64,000 bases of DNA, taken from NCBI RefSeq assembly GCF_964355755.1, contig NC_092670.1:23435201-23499200 (forward strand), given 5' to 3'. Made by a program: the position numbers and the translations under genes. Shown here in pieces: positions 1 through 13,900 of the stretch (position 1 is its first letter; each line of letters starts with the position of its first letter). The DNA is from Antedon mediterranea (lineage: Eukaryota > Echinodermata > Crinoidea > Comatulida > Antedonidae). The notes beneath the pieces were generated by a model. That model saw only the letters and a program-made list of their open reading frames with translations. It was not told where the DNA came from and searched no databases.

Positions 1-1984
1 TGCAGTTTCTATCAGGTTTTTTTTTCTGCAATGGCTGTTCTTACCACTCACAGTACACAAAAACATGAATAGAAATTCAAATGTGTTTTTTATTGTTTAA
101 GCAATTTATGACCTAATTTGTACTACAGCCTTGTTGAATTGGTTGTTTGTGCGCTAAAACAACTCAAGATGGAAGAGAAAACAGAAACATCAAGATATTC
201 ACAACTCTACTTTCCTTCTTTTGGAAACACATGATATACCGTCAACCTAACTTTACTGCTATTTACTATTTAGTGAAATATCAACACTTTCAATCTCGCT
301 ATCGAACCTTTCCCATGTGCCTAAATATAACATAACGTTCAGTCTGGTTGTCTACACCTGTGTAGGTGATGGAATAAACAACATAGGTATAAATTTAGGT
401 TAAATCATTTTAAATGATTTATTTATGTCAAGTTGGCATTAAATATGTCTGTGAACCTGTAACATTCTCGTCATAGAATACTTCCTAACATTCAAAACCC
501 GTTGAAGCAGGTGATAAAGATCTTTTTATATCAGAAAATCCATTTTTTGGTTCTTTGAATGATAAAGCTCTGTCTGCAGTAATAAACTTAAAAAAAAAAA
601 AAAGTGATTTGCTCATATATGGACATAATGATGTCATATCACTACCATGATTTAGGCATATCTCTACCATATTTGGGCACATCACACTTTTTTTTATCAA
701 ACTCAGTAAGAAAGAAACAGGAAAGAAAGTTATCTTAACTGAATTCAACCCTTGCTTAGTTTAACTGATTCGTGACTTTTAATAGCTAGACTTTAGGCAG
801 ACTATTTGTATTAAAGTTTGCAAATGTCTGCTAATATTGATCGAAACAAATGCATTAGACGAAATGGCTATTAATTTGATTATTTTACAATCTTGGTTTT
901 TTTACTATGTCTGGTAATTCTATAAATAAAATCATTTTATATTGATGATACAGCCATAGGCAGATCAACATTTGATTTGTTCTATACATATATGGTAATT
1001 TTATTATCCAAAAAATATAGCAATTTAAAAACAAAATTGTCTACAGTACATGTCTTGGTTAGTTCTAAGATACATTATAATTACCCATCCCAATAAGTTA
1101 CTGTAATTAATAAAATAAATGGTTTGTCTGTTTATACTCTAATAATATATATTATTGAGGATTGAATATAACATTTAATCTATTAATACTTCTGTCATTT
1201 ATTTAAAAAATTGATAAAGCAATTATTTCCTCCCTGCCTATTTATCTTAGATGTGTTTAACAATAATTATTGATTTTATGTTACATTATGCTATTTTCAT
1301 AATAATTTATTATAAAAAAGCAGCAATAGTAAGAATAGCATTACATTCAATTATTGCGTGGTTTATAATTTGGACATTTGTACTGCAATATTTATTAATA
1401 TTATTTTATTTGACAATTTTATTATGGAAAATTAAAATTTGTTTGCATTTGAATGATTATAATATTTTACTTATTCTTATTCTCTATTCTTGTATTTCAA
1501 ACAGTGTTTATACCAATAACATTGAATTGAATATAAAAATATCATCTAATATAAAAATTGTACACATTAAAATAATATTTAATCAGTTTCTTTGTTAAAA
1601 ATACATTTAAATTGAGAAAGGTTTATCGAAGTAATCATATTGTGAAGTTTATAAATATTAAATATAATAATTTCATAATTGCTCTATTAATGGTTAAATA
1701 TTTTTTTTTTACACAATTTTTGTAAATTTTTTCTTGGAGACATCTTTTATTTAATAATGGTAATTTACATGTAGAGTTACTTTTACTTTTAACATATGAA
1801 TTATAATCAAATGTCTGTTTCTCTTAGATTGATTTTTTATCTAAGTACGAATTTAGCCGTTGGTCAGATGACATTGTCAGATGATACTTTGTAATATCTT
1901 ACATTACAATTTCATCAAATTTCATAAACGTCTTTCCTATCAAAAGTTATTTCTGATCGATTTTTATTGATGTTTTTTCTTTAG
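1..1984 (+). other. Caskin intron, AT-rich
   Basis: No exon is recognised. The stretch lies before the first visible Caskin ankyrin exon (acceptor ...tttctttag at 1984) and is AT-rich. It contains one short MITE copy at 564-705. The small open frames here lack codon structure or homology. Confidence 0.6.
564..705. mobile_element. Short palindromic MITE (AAGCTCTGTCTACACTATCAA family), copy 1
   Basis: One of five dispersed copies of a roughly 150-165 bp near-palindromic element. Family hallmarks are ends reading AAGCTCTGTCTACACTATC and its complement, an inner CATATATGGACATGATGATG stretch, and paired blocks containing GGGCACATCACA. This copy has an A-rich insertion near 590-604 and a degraded right end. 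Superfamily unknown; no target duplication resolved. Confidence 0.7.
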
Positions 1985-4900
1985 AGTTTTGGTAGAAGCA
2001 GGAGTTGACATCAACATGGAGACACATAATGGTACAGCACTACATGAGGCTTCCTTATTTGGTAAATCAGAAGTTGTAAGGCTATTAATAAGTGTAAGTT
2101 CCTCGTCAATATTTGATTATTATGTACTTTCAGGCAATTTAAATAGAGAAAGAGGAAGTAGAACCTAAATGTATAATGTTGGAGGAACACTAGACAACGA
2201 GACAATAAACTTTTACATCCCCTAAGAGTGCCTTTCGGGTGTCACCAGATGACGTGCTCATTCTTCTGTCCACAGGGGCTGTGATTGACCAGGACACTTG
2301 GGTGTACCTTCATTCCTGACGAACGGGGTTCTTTAAATTAAAGAGCACACATGAAGTGTACACTGAACCTATTAAATTGACTTCACATCTGTGATTAAAC
2401 ACTTCTTCCATAAGAGTAGGGGATTTCCCTGTTATGTAATTAAAGATAGGGCTTTTCCCTGTTGTATAATTAATAATTATGAACTACATAGCCTCTTAGG
2501 CATGTCTTAACCTTAACATTTTAAAGCTACTTCACAAATTAACTTATATCAGTGTGTAGAATATTTTACAAAATCAATTTCATTTACTTTAAGAGCATAC
2601 AAAATGTAAAAATTAATTTAACCTTATTTTTACTTATGAACATTTATAAGGTGAAATAGAGAAATTAATATTCCTATAAAAAGTCTCTGTTTTCATGGAA
2701 CACATGGCAATGGATACTCCATAAAAGTAAACAACAGCATAGCTTTAAATATAATATTTATATTGACTATAGATTTACGATAAATCTATTCAACTGGACT
2801 TGTTATTAATATAACAGAAACGTTTCACGACCTATCCGGGTCGTACCATCAGGCTGAATAATGGAATTGTGCCGTTTTGTCAGTGACCCGTCAACAAGTC
2901 CTGATTTATCCTTCTAAACCTAGATGAATGACAATATCTATACCTATATTGGAATAATTTTGATATTTTCTTTCCAGTATGGAATCAATGTACGTCAGAA
3001 GAACTCACATGGACAAACAGCTTTAGATATAGTCAACAAGTTTACATCCACCAAAGCAGCTCAAGATGTCAAGCAGATGTTGAGAGGTACTGTATTAATG
3101 GACAACAGTTTCTCTTTATTTTAAGTTGATGTATTATAAGTTACTGTATGCTGGTCAGGGCAGAGATATAGAGGCATGCCAGGGCATGTAAACAATCTGT
3201 ATACTGGTCATGGCAGAGATACAGAGGCTTGCCATGGTCCTGTAGACAATCTGTATACTGGTCAGGGCAGAGATATAGAGGCCTGCTATGGGCCTGTAGA
3301 CAACCTGTATACTGGTCAGGGCAGAGATATAGAAGCTTGCCATGGGCTTGTAGACAATCTGTATACTGGTCAGGGCATAGATACAGAGGCCTACCATGAG
3401 CCTGTAGACAACCTGTATACCGGTCAGGGCAGAGATATAGAGACCTGTCATTGAACTGTAGACAACCTATATACTTTTCAGGCCAGAGATATAGAAGCTT
3501 GCCATGGGCCTGTAGACAACCTGTATACTTTTCAGGCCAGAGATATAGAAGCTTGCCATGGGCCTGTAGACAACCTGTATACTTTTCAGGGCATAGATAC
3601 AGAGGCCTGTCATGGGCCTGTAGACAACCTGTATACTGGTCAGGGCAGAGATATAGAGGCCTGCCATGAGCCTGTAGACAACCTGTATACTGGTCAGGGC
3701 ATAGATATAGAGGCCTGTCATTGACCTGTAGATAACCTATATACTTTTCAGGGCAGAGATATAGAAGTTTGCCATAGGCCTGTAGACAACCTGTATACTT
3801 TTCAGGGCATAGATACAGAGGCCTATCATGGGCCTGTAGACAACCTGTATACTGGTCAGGGCAGAGATATAGAGGCCTGTCATGGACCTGTAGACAACCT
3901 GTATACTGGTCAGGGCATAGATACAGAGGCCTGTCATGGGCCTGTAGACAACCTGTATACTGGTCAGGGCAGAGATATAGAGGCCTGCCATGAGCCTGTA
4001 GACAACCTGTATAATGGTCAGGGCACAGATATAGAGGCTTACCATGGGCCTGTAGACAACCTGTATACTGGTGAGGGCAGAGATATAGAGGCCTGCCATG
4101 GACCTGTAGACAACCTGTATACTGGTCAGGGCAGAGATATAGAGGCCTGTCATTGGCCGATAGACAATCTGAGACTACCTCTGGCTCTAGGCACTGGCTC
4201 ATGATGCTTTGTTATTCGTATTCTCAGAATTGATTCTTACTATTTCCAAAAAAGGTGTATAATAAATAGTTCTTTTACTTTTTATTTTCAGAAGTTATAG
4301 GTGGTTTTCGAGCTAGGGCTCTGCAAGACTACTGTAAGATTCATGATCGCAAATGTTTATCATTCAAAGCAGGTGATATAATTTTGGTAAGTTGTAAGAA
4401 ATGCGGTATGGTATACTACTGGTTTTTAGTTGAAAATATGTCAATATGTTGTAGAGTAAAGCTCTGTAGAGTAAAGCTCTGTAGAGTAAAGCTCTGTAGA
4501 GTAAAGCTCTGTAGAGTAAAGCTCTGTAGAGTAAAGCTCTGTAGAGTAAAGCTCTGTAGAGTAAAGCTCTGTAGAGTAAAGCTCTGTCAAGACTATCTAC
4601 AGTAACTAGTTTGACAAATAAGTGTGATGTGCCCAAAATATGGTAGTGATATGACATCAATGTGTCCATATATGGGCACATCACATTTCTTGTCAAATTA
4701 GTTTGATAGTGCAGACAGAGCTTAAGGTACTGAAATACAAATTTATTACAAATATCCAAGCCACATGCCCATGTAAAGTTAGTTGTTCATCCTCGCTCAC
4801 TTTTCTTTTATTTTCCTATTGATTAATACAGTAGATCTCCTATAAAAGGGACTGGGACTTCAGGACCCAACAAAGTTATTATCTTAGGTGTATCACATAG

Positions 4901-7900
4901 GAGTTGGCCATATTGTTTTAATAACATATTATTTCCCCTTGTTCATTTCATAGGAAAGTATCCACATAATGTTTCTACCTTTATTATAAGATTTATTATA
5001 GATAGAAATAATTGCAAAAATTCAACTCAAGATATTAATCAATCCATGTCCAGAACCAGAATGACAAATAATGCTATTTATCTTGCCTCCCACTTTGAAG
5101 GATTTTACAAATGATAATACCTCATCATTAGTGGAAATAGGATGATAGATAATTCTGAAACAGAGTCTACTGATACCATCTGGCATATACAAAGTGGTTA
5201 GGATAGTCTTGCCTGTGTTGAGATAAATATGATATTGTTGTCAGCTGTTTGTATTCATAAACCTACTGTAGGTGATGAATTTATTTTGTAGCTCAGATTC
5301 TTCATTTATTGGGTTATTATATATCTGAAAAATAATTGACCAAATTTCTGTTATTGTTTGAGATAAATATAATATTGTTTGTAGCTGGTATTTATAAACT
5401 TATACTATGCAGTGGCGGATCCAGAGGGTGGGGGAGGGGTGTGACCCTCTGAACCTTCCCCTATAAATCTGGAGAAAAAAAATTATTCTACCATAAAGGA
5501 AAAAAGCATAAGAGTAAAGTACTTTCACTTATTATTCACTTATGATTAAAACACATTGTTTCAGCACCGTGCTAATTTACTCTTTTTTAAAGGTCGCCAT
5601 TGCCGTTGAGTGTTTTGCTAAGTGGTATGACAAAGGCGGATCCAAAGGGGGGGCTTATTTCAACACAAAAAAACCTGTAATGGCGGCGAGTTTAAAACCA
5701 CAATATTTATTTTTATAAATTGGGTTTCTTTTCTCAACTTCACATGGTACAATTTGATTATCTGAGAAATTGTCATTGGCATTTCTAAATATGATTTTCC
5801 ATCTGCTACCCAACAATAAGTCTCTAAATTCATGTTCTAACATAGTTGACAGATTGTAAAAAATGTTATGGGTAAAAGTTTACTTTAAATGTTTCAATTT
5901 GATTGGATTTGGAGTCTCTACCACTCTCCAGGTAACATGACATTGTTTTTCAGTCTGAACTGTGTAGGCATATTATGACCTCCAGAATGAACCGATGACA
6001 GAAAAGTGTCTGTTGAAATTCAATAAATTCAGTACTTTAGAAACATAAAAATGTACGCTGAAGATTATTTAAGATTCAAAATACACAATTCAATAGATTT
6101 ATGTTGTATTGTTTTTTAGCTAAACTATTTTCCCCTACCTTTCTATCTATCTAAAGGTCCTATAAAAGCAAATAGTTACCCAATAGTAATTCAATATAAT
6201 CTGTTATTCTGAGGATAAATCTGTGATGTCTACATGTTAACCTAAAATCAGTGAGATTGTGCAACACAGTGCTTATTTAGAATGTGCACATTGTCTATTA
6301 AATTACTAAAAGGATCTACTAATACTATACTACTACTACACCTAGGCACTATACACCTATACTCAACATAACCCCAAAATAATCAACCGGACTCCTAAAT
6401 ATAACTGAACCTAACTCTCTAAGTTAGTGTTTTAACCTATGGACATATGATACTGTAATGTATGTGGTATGTGTGTGTGTGTGATAATTAGTAAGACCGT
6501 CTTTTTCCTCTACTAAATTCGACCTAGGCACTATACAGGCTATACTCAACATAATCTCTAAATAATCAATTGGACCTAATAATCAACTAGATATAACTAA
6601 GCCTAACCCAAGTTAGTGCTGTAACGTGTGTGGTACTACTATTATGTATAACATATGTGGTGTGTGTTTAGTAGAACAGTCCCGTCATAAAAAGTATTTT
6701 TCCTGTGGTATAATCCTACTTCCCAAACATCTTGTTTGTCTTATAAATGAGCCAGTAGGGTACAGTATACTGCCATCTATAATACTTGTTTTATTGCATT
6801 GACTAATACATCTAACATAATAATATGTATCTAACTATTTGGCATGAACTGTGCTTCAAGTAATCAATATTTATTGTAACTGATACATGTTATTGCATGT
6901 GTTATTTGTACTTTAATTGATTAAAGTGTAAATAGACAAGTAGGTCCTTCTAGTTTGAGGTCATTAGGTGAGTAGGTTGTTGATTTGGTTATGATTATGT
7001 TGTATAGTATTATATACTTTGAAATTGTAATGTTGTATATCAATGGTTTGATTTAATTTATAATTTAATGAAAAAATTTGATTTATCAATATTAATGACT
7101 TTATGAATTTACCAAATTTGATAAAAAAAATATAATGATAAATTTGGAAATCAATTTGAAATGTTTTTTAGAATGCTCATGAAAATGATGATGTTTATTT
7201 TAGCACTGTATTATACTATTAACAAAAACAATCTAAACTTATCTTGGATTTGAGAAGGATTTCGTTATTGATATTCTTTGCATATTCTTGTACAGGTTTG
7301 TTGTCACGTTGGTCTGAGAGGTATTGATCTCAGAGTAGGAAATTAAATACTTCAAATTGAACTTAATTACATATGCAAGATAGGTATTATATAGCTTAGC
7401 ACATGACGTAGATTGTTAAGCCAACTTGAATGCTTTAACACAGTGTAACATAGAATGCGCTAATCTAAATATTTTCGTAATACAGTGAGTGTTGAATTCT
7501 TCATTGATAGTATCAAGATTTTGTTATTTAGGTTAATCTTATCAAACAATCTATTGACTTGTTTGTGTTTTACACAAACAAGAAAGAATCATTTTCTAGA
7601 CTCATACATTCTTATTATACATACTGTATATATATACTACAATCAAACAAATACAATACTGTATATGCCATTGCTTTCGCAGTGGTTTAATTTTGTGAAC
7701 CTTAACGCGAAAAATCATCTACATTTATAGAAAACAGCCTCTGATAGAAAAGGGAAAACATGGAAGCTTCCATTGTGTCAGTTTCGCAGTGGAAGGTTTG
7801 TGGTACAAATAAAACGATATACAGTATAGAAACATTAATACTACAGTAGGCCTACTGCTATAAATGTCTAGTAGGTAGGCCTAGGTTTTGTAGATGTTCA

Positions 7901-10900
7901 TACTCTTGTTAAGCCTAGCCTACGGCGCCTAGACTTACCAAGTAAAACAGCCTGCTATTTGACCTTTGTAATATAAAAAGATTGTAATTTAAAGGTACGT
8001 TATAGGTTTAGGCTAGAATTAGTGTTTTAACCAAAATGTCGTCCGCGAAAACGTCGTCAAGTAAATGGTAAATCGCGAAAAATTCTGTATGAGAAAATTA
8101 TAGCAATATTATTTATACTCAACCAACTTTGTATAAGAGTAAACAAAATATGGTTTTTTGTTGATTTCAGATTCTAGAACAACATCCGAATGGCCAATGG
8201 AAAGGTACAAAAGAAGCGGACAAACAGAAGACTATTGGGTATTTCCCAGCAAACCTTGTGGAGATTATTGATGATTTAACTATGCAAGGTAAATACTTTT
8301 CTTATCTATCTCGTTTTACTACTCAATCTTGCTGTGTCAAATGTTGGTATGCTAGAAGTTGAAGAAATAAAATTAACGAAGGGGGATATATACTCTATAC
8401 AGAGGGTTATACTGTATACGGAGGGAGAGGGTGATATATACTGTATACGGAGGGAGGGTGATATATACTGTATACGGAGGGAGGGTGATATATACTGTAT
8501 ACGGAGGGAGGGTGATATATACTGTATACGGAGGGAGGGTGATATATACTGTATACGGAGGGAGGGTGATATATACTGTATACGGAGGGAGGGTGATATA
8601 TACTGTATACGGAGGGAGGGTGATATATACTGTATACGGAGGGAGGGTGATATATACTGTATACGGAGGGAGGGTGATATATACTGTATACGGAGGGAGG
8701 GTGATATATACTGTATACGGAGGGAGGGTGATATATACTGTATACAGATGGGAGGGTGATATACTGTATACGGAGGGAGGGTGATATATTCTGTATACAT
8801 AGGGTTATATATACTATATACGAAGGGCGATATATACTATATACGGACAACCTCTATTCAGTGGATACTTTGGTCCTGAAAAGTCCCTTATAGGATGGTG
8901 TCTACGGTGTTTGCAATACCTGAAGTAGCTGACCATCATGACTTTGTCATACAACAGATTTTTAAGAAATACCTATGAACTGTCTTGTTCATTGTACTTT
9001 TAACCAGCTGTTTGTTTTTAAATGTTATAGTACTTTTGTGTGAGAAGAGTTATTAAATTTTAGTCCTATTTTTAGCTAAGAATACACATCAATTATTAAA
9101 GCTGTTTATTGATGATATTAGTAATGTTACTTGTAAATTACTGTGGTGGACTGTAAATTTGCTAAAAAAAGGAAAATTTAAGACAATAATAAAGTTTAAT
9201 TTAATATAGCGCAAACTGTAGACGGCCTCTAAAGCTTGGTTCCCACTTGAACGTAACGCAAGGACGTAAATGCAACGCAAGGGTTTTAACCAATGACAAG
9301 CGAAGTTATAGACAGTTAGCAATCACAAGCGAATAAGCCATCACTTGTGATTGGTCAATTCACTTGCGTTGCGTTACGTCCTTGTGTTGCGTCGCCAGTG
9401 GGAACCACGCATTAGCGCTAATAAAAAATAAACATAATAAAGTCATTTAATTTTAAATACAAAAATATAACAAATTAGGAAGGAAAGGAAACTTCAAATA
9501 ACGTTTAAAATATACAAATTCATATTTTTTTTTATTGCTGTTTCGTTTTATTAGGTTAACGATATATAACTATATGTAATAAGGTTGAGAGACTGAACCT
9601 ATTACTTATTAGCCTTTTGACGTAATTCTCATACCCTCTAGGTCTACATTACATGCTTTTAAAGTTTAATGTTCATACCAAATGTTTTCTGAGAATACTG
9701 GTAAATATTTGATCGCCTTGTGCATTATTAAATTAGTTTTGAGATTTGTTTTATAAAGAAAAAAAACCCCTTATGTTATGCTGTGAGTGAATACTTTTCG
9801 AACCTTTTCAATTTATTTTTACTTTTTGCAAAGATAGTTGGAGAGTTACCAATCGGCTTATCCAATCAAGGGGTGGTAAATTACAATGCAAAAGATAGGA
9901 CATTTATTGGTTAAGTTCAGCACTTTCACCATTTTTAGGCCCTCTCCCACCTACCTTTAATAATTAAAATTATTAGATTTTGGTGATAACATGGATCTTG
10001 TCAACAAGGCTATTATACAATCTAATCTGTTCCATACGTACACAAGTTAGCATCATGTTTTATGGATAGTTAAATTTAAATGGTGTCATTATTGCTCCCC
10101 TACTACTTTGTTGACGCATTTCAATACGTGAATTCTTACACAAGTGGTTTGAATAGGACTTTGTACTTTTATTAAACAGTTAATTAACATTTACTACAGA
10201 AAAATTAGTCTGTACGGAGCAATATCCTACAGATCTTGTTTCATATACTTATTTGACATTTGTCTGCAGAATTGATAAAAGTTTTAGTAACTATATTTCA
10301 GAACCTTTATTTTTCAATCATGAATGTGCATTGTAGAGTGAACAAGTATAGCATTAAAGAAGTTAAATATGGAAAAGATGAAACCATTGTTTTCACCATT
10401 TTATACAAACAAGGAATTTTGTATGTGTATGACATGTGAAGGTAAATGACAACATAGGAGATGATTGACATATGTATGACAGCTACTATCAATAAGGTCA
10501 TTGACAGGCTATCAAATAATCCCTTTATCTTGTTAATTTTATTTGAGTTATTTTATTAGTAGTAGTACAGTACTGCATACTATTTATAGTACAGTATAGT
10601 TCCATCTAGAGTTCAGAGTATTTAGAATACATTATTGCTTTAAAAAAACTATTTAGAAAGCTGGCATTCTTATGTCAAATCTTTAGTTAGCCAAAAAATT
10701 GAAACTTGGTGAACTAAAGCCTTAAAGTTCCCAGGTCTCCTACAATTTTACGGGTAGGCCTACCCAATAACTATGTTAAATGTTACGTGCAAGTTTGAAT
10801 GAAAATGGCACTTCATAGAAAAGGAGAGTTCAAATCCTTGCATCCCTACCTCCCCTACCAGCCCTATCTTCCATACCAGCCCTACCTCATCCCACCATCC

Positions 10901-13900
10901 CTACCTCCTCCTACCAGCCCTATCTTCCATACCAGCCTTACCTCCTCCCACCAGCCCTACCTCCTCCTACCAGCCCTACCTCCTCACACCAGCCCTACCT
11001 CCTTCCACCAGCCCTACCTCCTCCCACCAGCCCTACCTCCTCCCACCACCCCTACCTACTCCCACCAGCTCTACCTCCCTGTACCAGCCCTACTTCCCCG
11101 TACCAGCCCTACTTCCCCATACCAGCCCTATCTCCCCGTACCAGCCCTACCAACCCTACCTCCCCCTACCGGCCCTACCAGGCCTACATCCCCCTACCAG
11201 GCCTATCTCCCCTTCCCAAGCCTACCTCCCCCTCCCACCATGGGGACTGTATACACCAATGTAGGACACTTCAAATAAAAGGTTATGAAATCAAGTTTGT
11301 CCGACTGAACATACAGGCTACAAAATTATTGAATTATCATACCACCTTTTTTTCCCTGACATTTATCCAAGTTTTGTTTTATTATAACATTTGGTATATC
11401 ACAGAGGAATTCTAAACTAATTCCTTCATGATCATACTGTTTTATTTGAATAATTATTTTGTTAAATGTCGGACTAAGAAACAGCTGCCATTATCTAGTT
11501 GTCCACGTGAGAGTTTACCGACACACTTGTTGAGAAAAACCAGCACAAAATGGCATAGTGGCATCGTTCTTTTTCTTTTTTGTCCTTATATGTATCAGAA
11601 ATGTGTCCTTCAAATAATTAGTGTAGTATGATTGGACTCTTTAGCCTGTGCTTAATTATGCTTAGCTTTAACTTGTGATGCATCATTACCATATATTATA
11701 TAAACCATTAAACAGAATACTGTTTGTTTATGCATGCATATGCCATGATTGTCTCTCTCCATTTAATTATGAGATATATAGCAAACTATCAAGCAATAGT
11801 ATTGCCATATTTGTACTTATATTATCATAGCGCTTTAAGACTTTTTTTTACGCTTTCAATTTTTAAAAATGTATTCATTTATATTAAGTTATCAGTAAGT
11901 CGCCAATTACAAGATGGATAAAACTATTTTTAACTTATCATGCTTATAAAGTCTCATTTGAGTCTTAGGGAGTGGAGTTGAAAGAGTCGTGAGTTACAAC
12001 CCTGGCACAAGATCAGGATTGAACCCTGGATCTTGTAATTGGAAGACAGGCATGTTAACCACCAACCTATCGCGCCACACATCAACCATTTAACCATGGA
12101 GTCCTCAGTATATTGCCTATCTTAACCATAACACAATACAGGCATCACAGGTGATACTTATTGGACACTGTATTACAGAATTGGTCTATGATTTGATACT
12201 GGAAAGATAATGCCATACTTCCAATTTCACTCTGCACTGTAATAGTACATTCATAGATTAAGCTAGAAATTAAATATAAATGATGAAAAATAATGTAACA
12301 AACACTAATGATTTTACTTTATAATATATACATTATTTTGACACTTAAATATATTGAATGATTTGGTTTTACTAATAAATTTCAATTCCCTTAAATTGAT
12401 GCTTTAAATGAGAAACCAAATCGGTAAAATAAACTTTTCATTGATTTCTTTTAAATGCAATCAAGTACTGCTATATATAGTGATATATTGTTCTTCTATT
12501 GTATTTTGTAATAGTATTAAAGTAATGAGTCCCGTCAGGATTAAAGTATAGATTCCAAGATTTAATCTACCCTTTGTAATAATGGAATAGTCAAAGCACA
12601 GATTATTTCTGCCCAGGTGAATGGATCACCTTTTAGATTCAAGAAAACATTGAAGTAGAAAAGCTGTACTTATCACCTGTCAGGTATATGTAGCAACTAC
12701 TCCTAGCCCATGAAAATAATGTTTGTGTTTACTACTAGTTGGAATTCACTATCCTTATAAGTTATAGGTAGGTGTTGGAAATGTCTTTGTTGAGGATCTG
12801 TTTTAATTTATTGTTTAATTTATTTTTGTACATAATGAGTATAAAAATAGCGTAGTATAAACTAAAATAGTGTTGTATACATTAATTTACTTTTTCGTAG
12901 ATTTTAGCTACTTGTTACTTGTTAGTACTAAAGTCTTGATTCAATATGAGCTGAAGTATTAAACAGACGCTCTGTATTTTGCAGAGTATTTCACTAAGTT
13001 CCTGAGGGCTTAATAATTTTTTCTCTACACTTCAAGAACACGTCAGTACATAAACATGTATACTTAACATTACATTGTAATGTTTATTCTGATAACATTT
13101 TCCGTGACAGTTAGGGTTTTAGGTGTGTTACAAATTATTACAACAATGTAATTAATAAACACGCGTTTCCTGTGACCTGCATTTTCTCCCCTTCCCTCCC
13201 CCACTTGTGCTTTAAAGGGTCAGCCCACTTGTGATTGGGAGTAAACTGTCTTCACTGCCAATGGTGATATGGGAACTAACCTGGTACCTGTGTATCCTGA
13301 TGCTGTAACCTGTTACTATATGTGGGTCTGTTTTTTTGCTGTCATACTGTGCGAATAAATTATTCCCAATTTCTTTGCAGCATAAACCGGACAAATTTTA
13401 AGTAACCTGTTAAATAGAATTCTCAAAATAATGGTTAAAACCTGCTCAATTAGAACATTTAATCTATTTTTAAATAAAACGGTTTTTAGCATTTAATGGA
13501 TCAGAAACGTTCTAAGGAGCATCTGATTATTAATCCAGAAGATGATTGCAGAGCTAAACAATCAAGATATTCTTAAAGACCCCTTCCCTGCAATTTTGGA
13601 CGTTTTTTGGAAAATAATAGATATATATCACTTTAAAAACATTAAACCATGTCATTCCTTGTCTTAAATGTACGTTTTATGGTAAATTATGATAAAAAGT
13701 GAGAAACAATGCACTACCTAAGTAGCTCGCGGCGATCGACCTCTCGTGGACGGTCTCAGGCCTAGCCTAGCTAGGCTTAGTTTTGTAGGCCTAGCTGGTA
13801 AACATCGGTAACGTACGAACATCGTACGCTAGCTATATACCTAGCCTGACGTTGTATAGTTGCTGCATTAATTGTCTTTCTATTTTTGCCAGACTCCGTT

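Noticed and set aside
3141-4202. 353-residue minus-strand open frame with an 18-residue period
   Set aside because: It exists only because the 54-bp minisatellite unit is a multiple of three; other frames on both strands are also open, and it lies in a Caskin intron.
5405-5650. hAT transposon with CAGTGGCGGATCCAG end
   Set aside because: Only one end-like motif and a second in the same orientation; no matching inverted end or 8-bp duplication, so only noted within the intron entry.
8306-8850. Tyr/Ile/Ser-rich open frames on both strands
   Set aside because: Products of the 27-bp minisatellite with no start context, no splice partners and no family resemblance.
10799-11278. 159-residue Pro/Thr-rich frame
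   Set aside because: Translation of the pyrimidine-rich minisatellite; its frame depends on unit-length irregularities.
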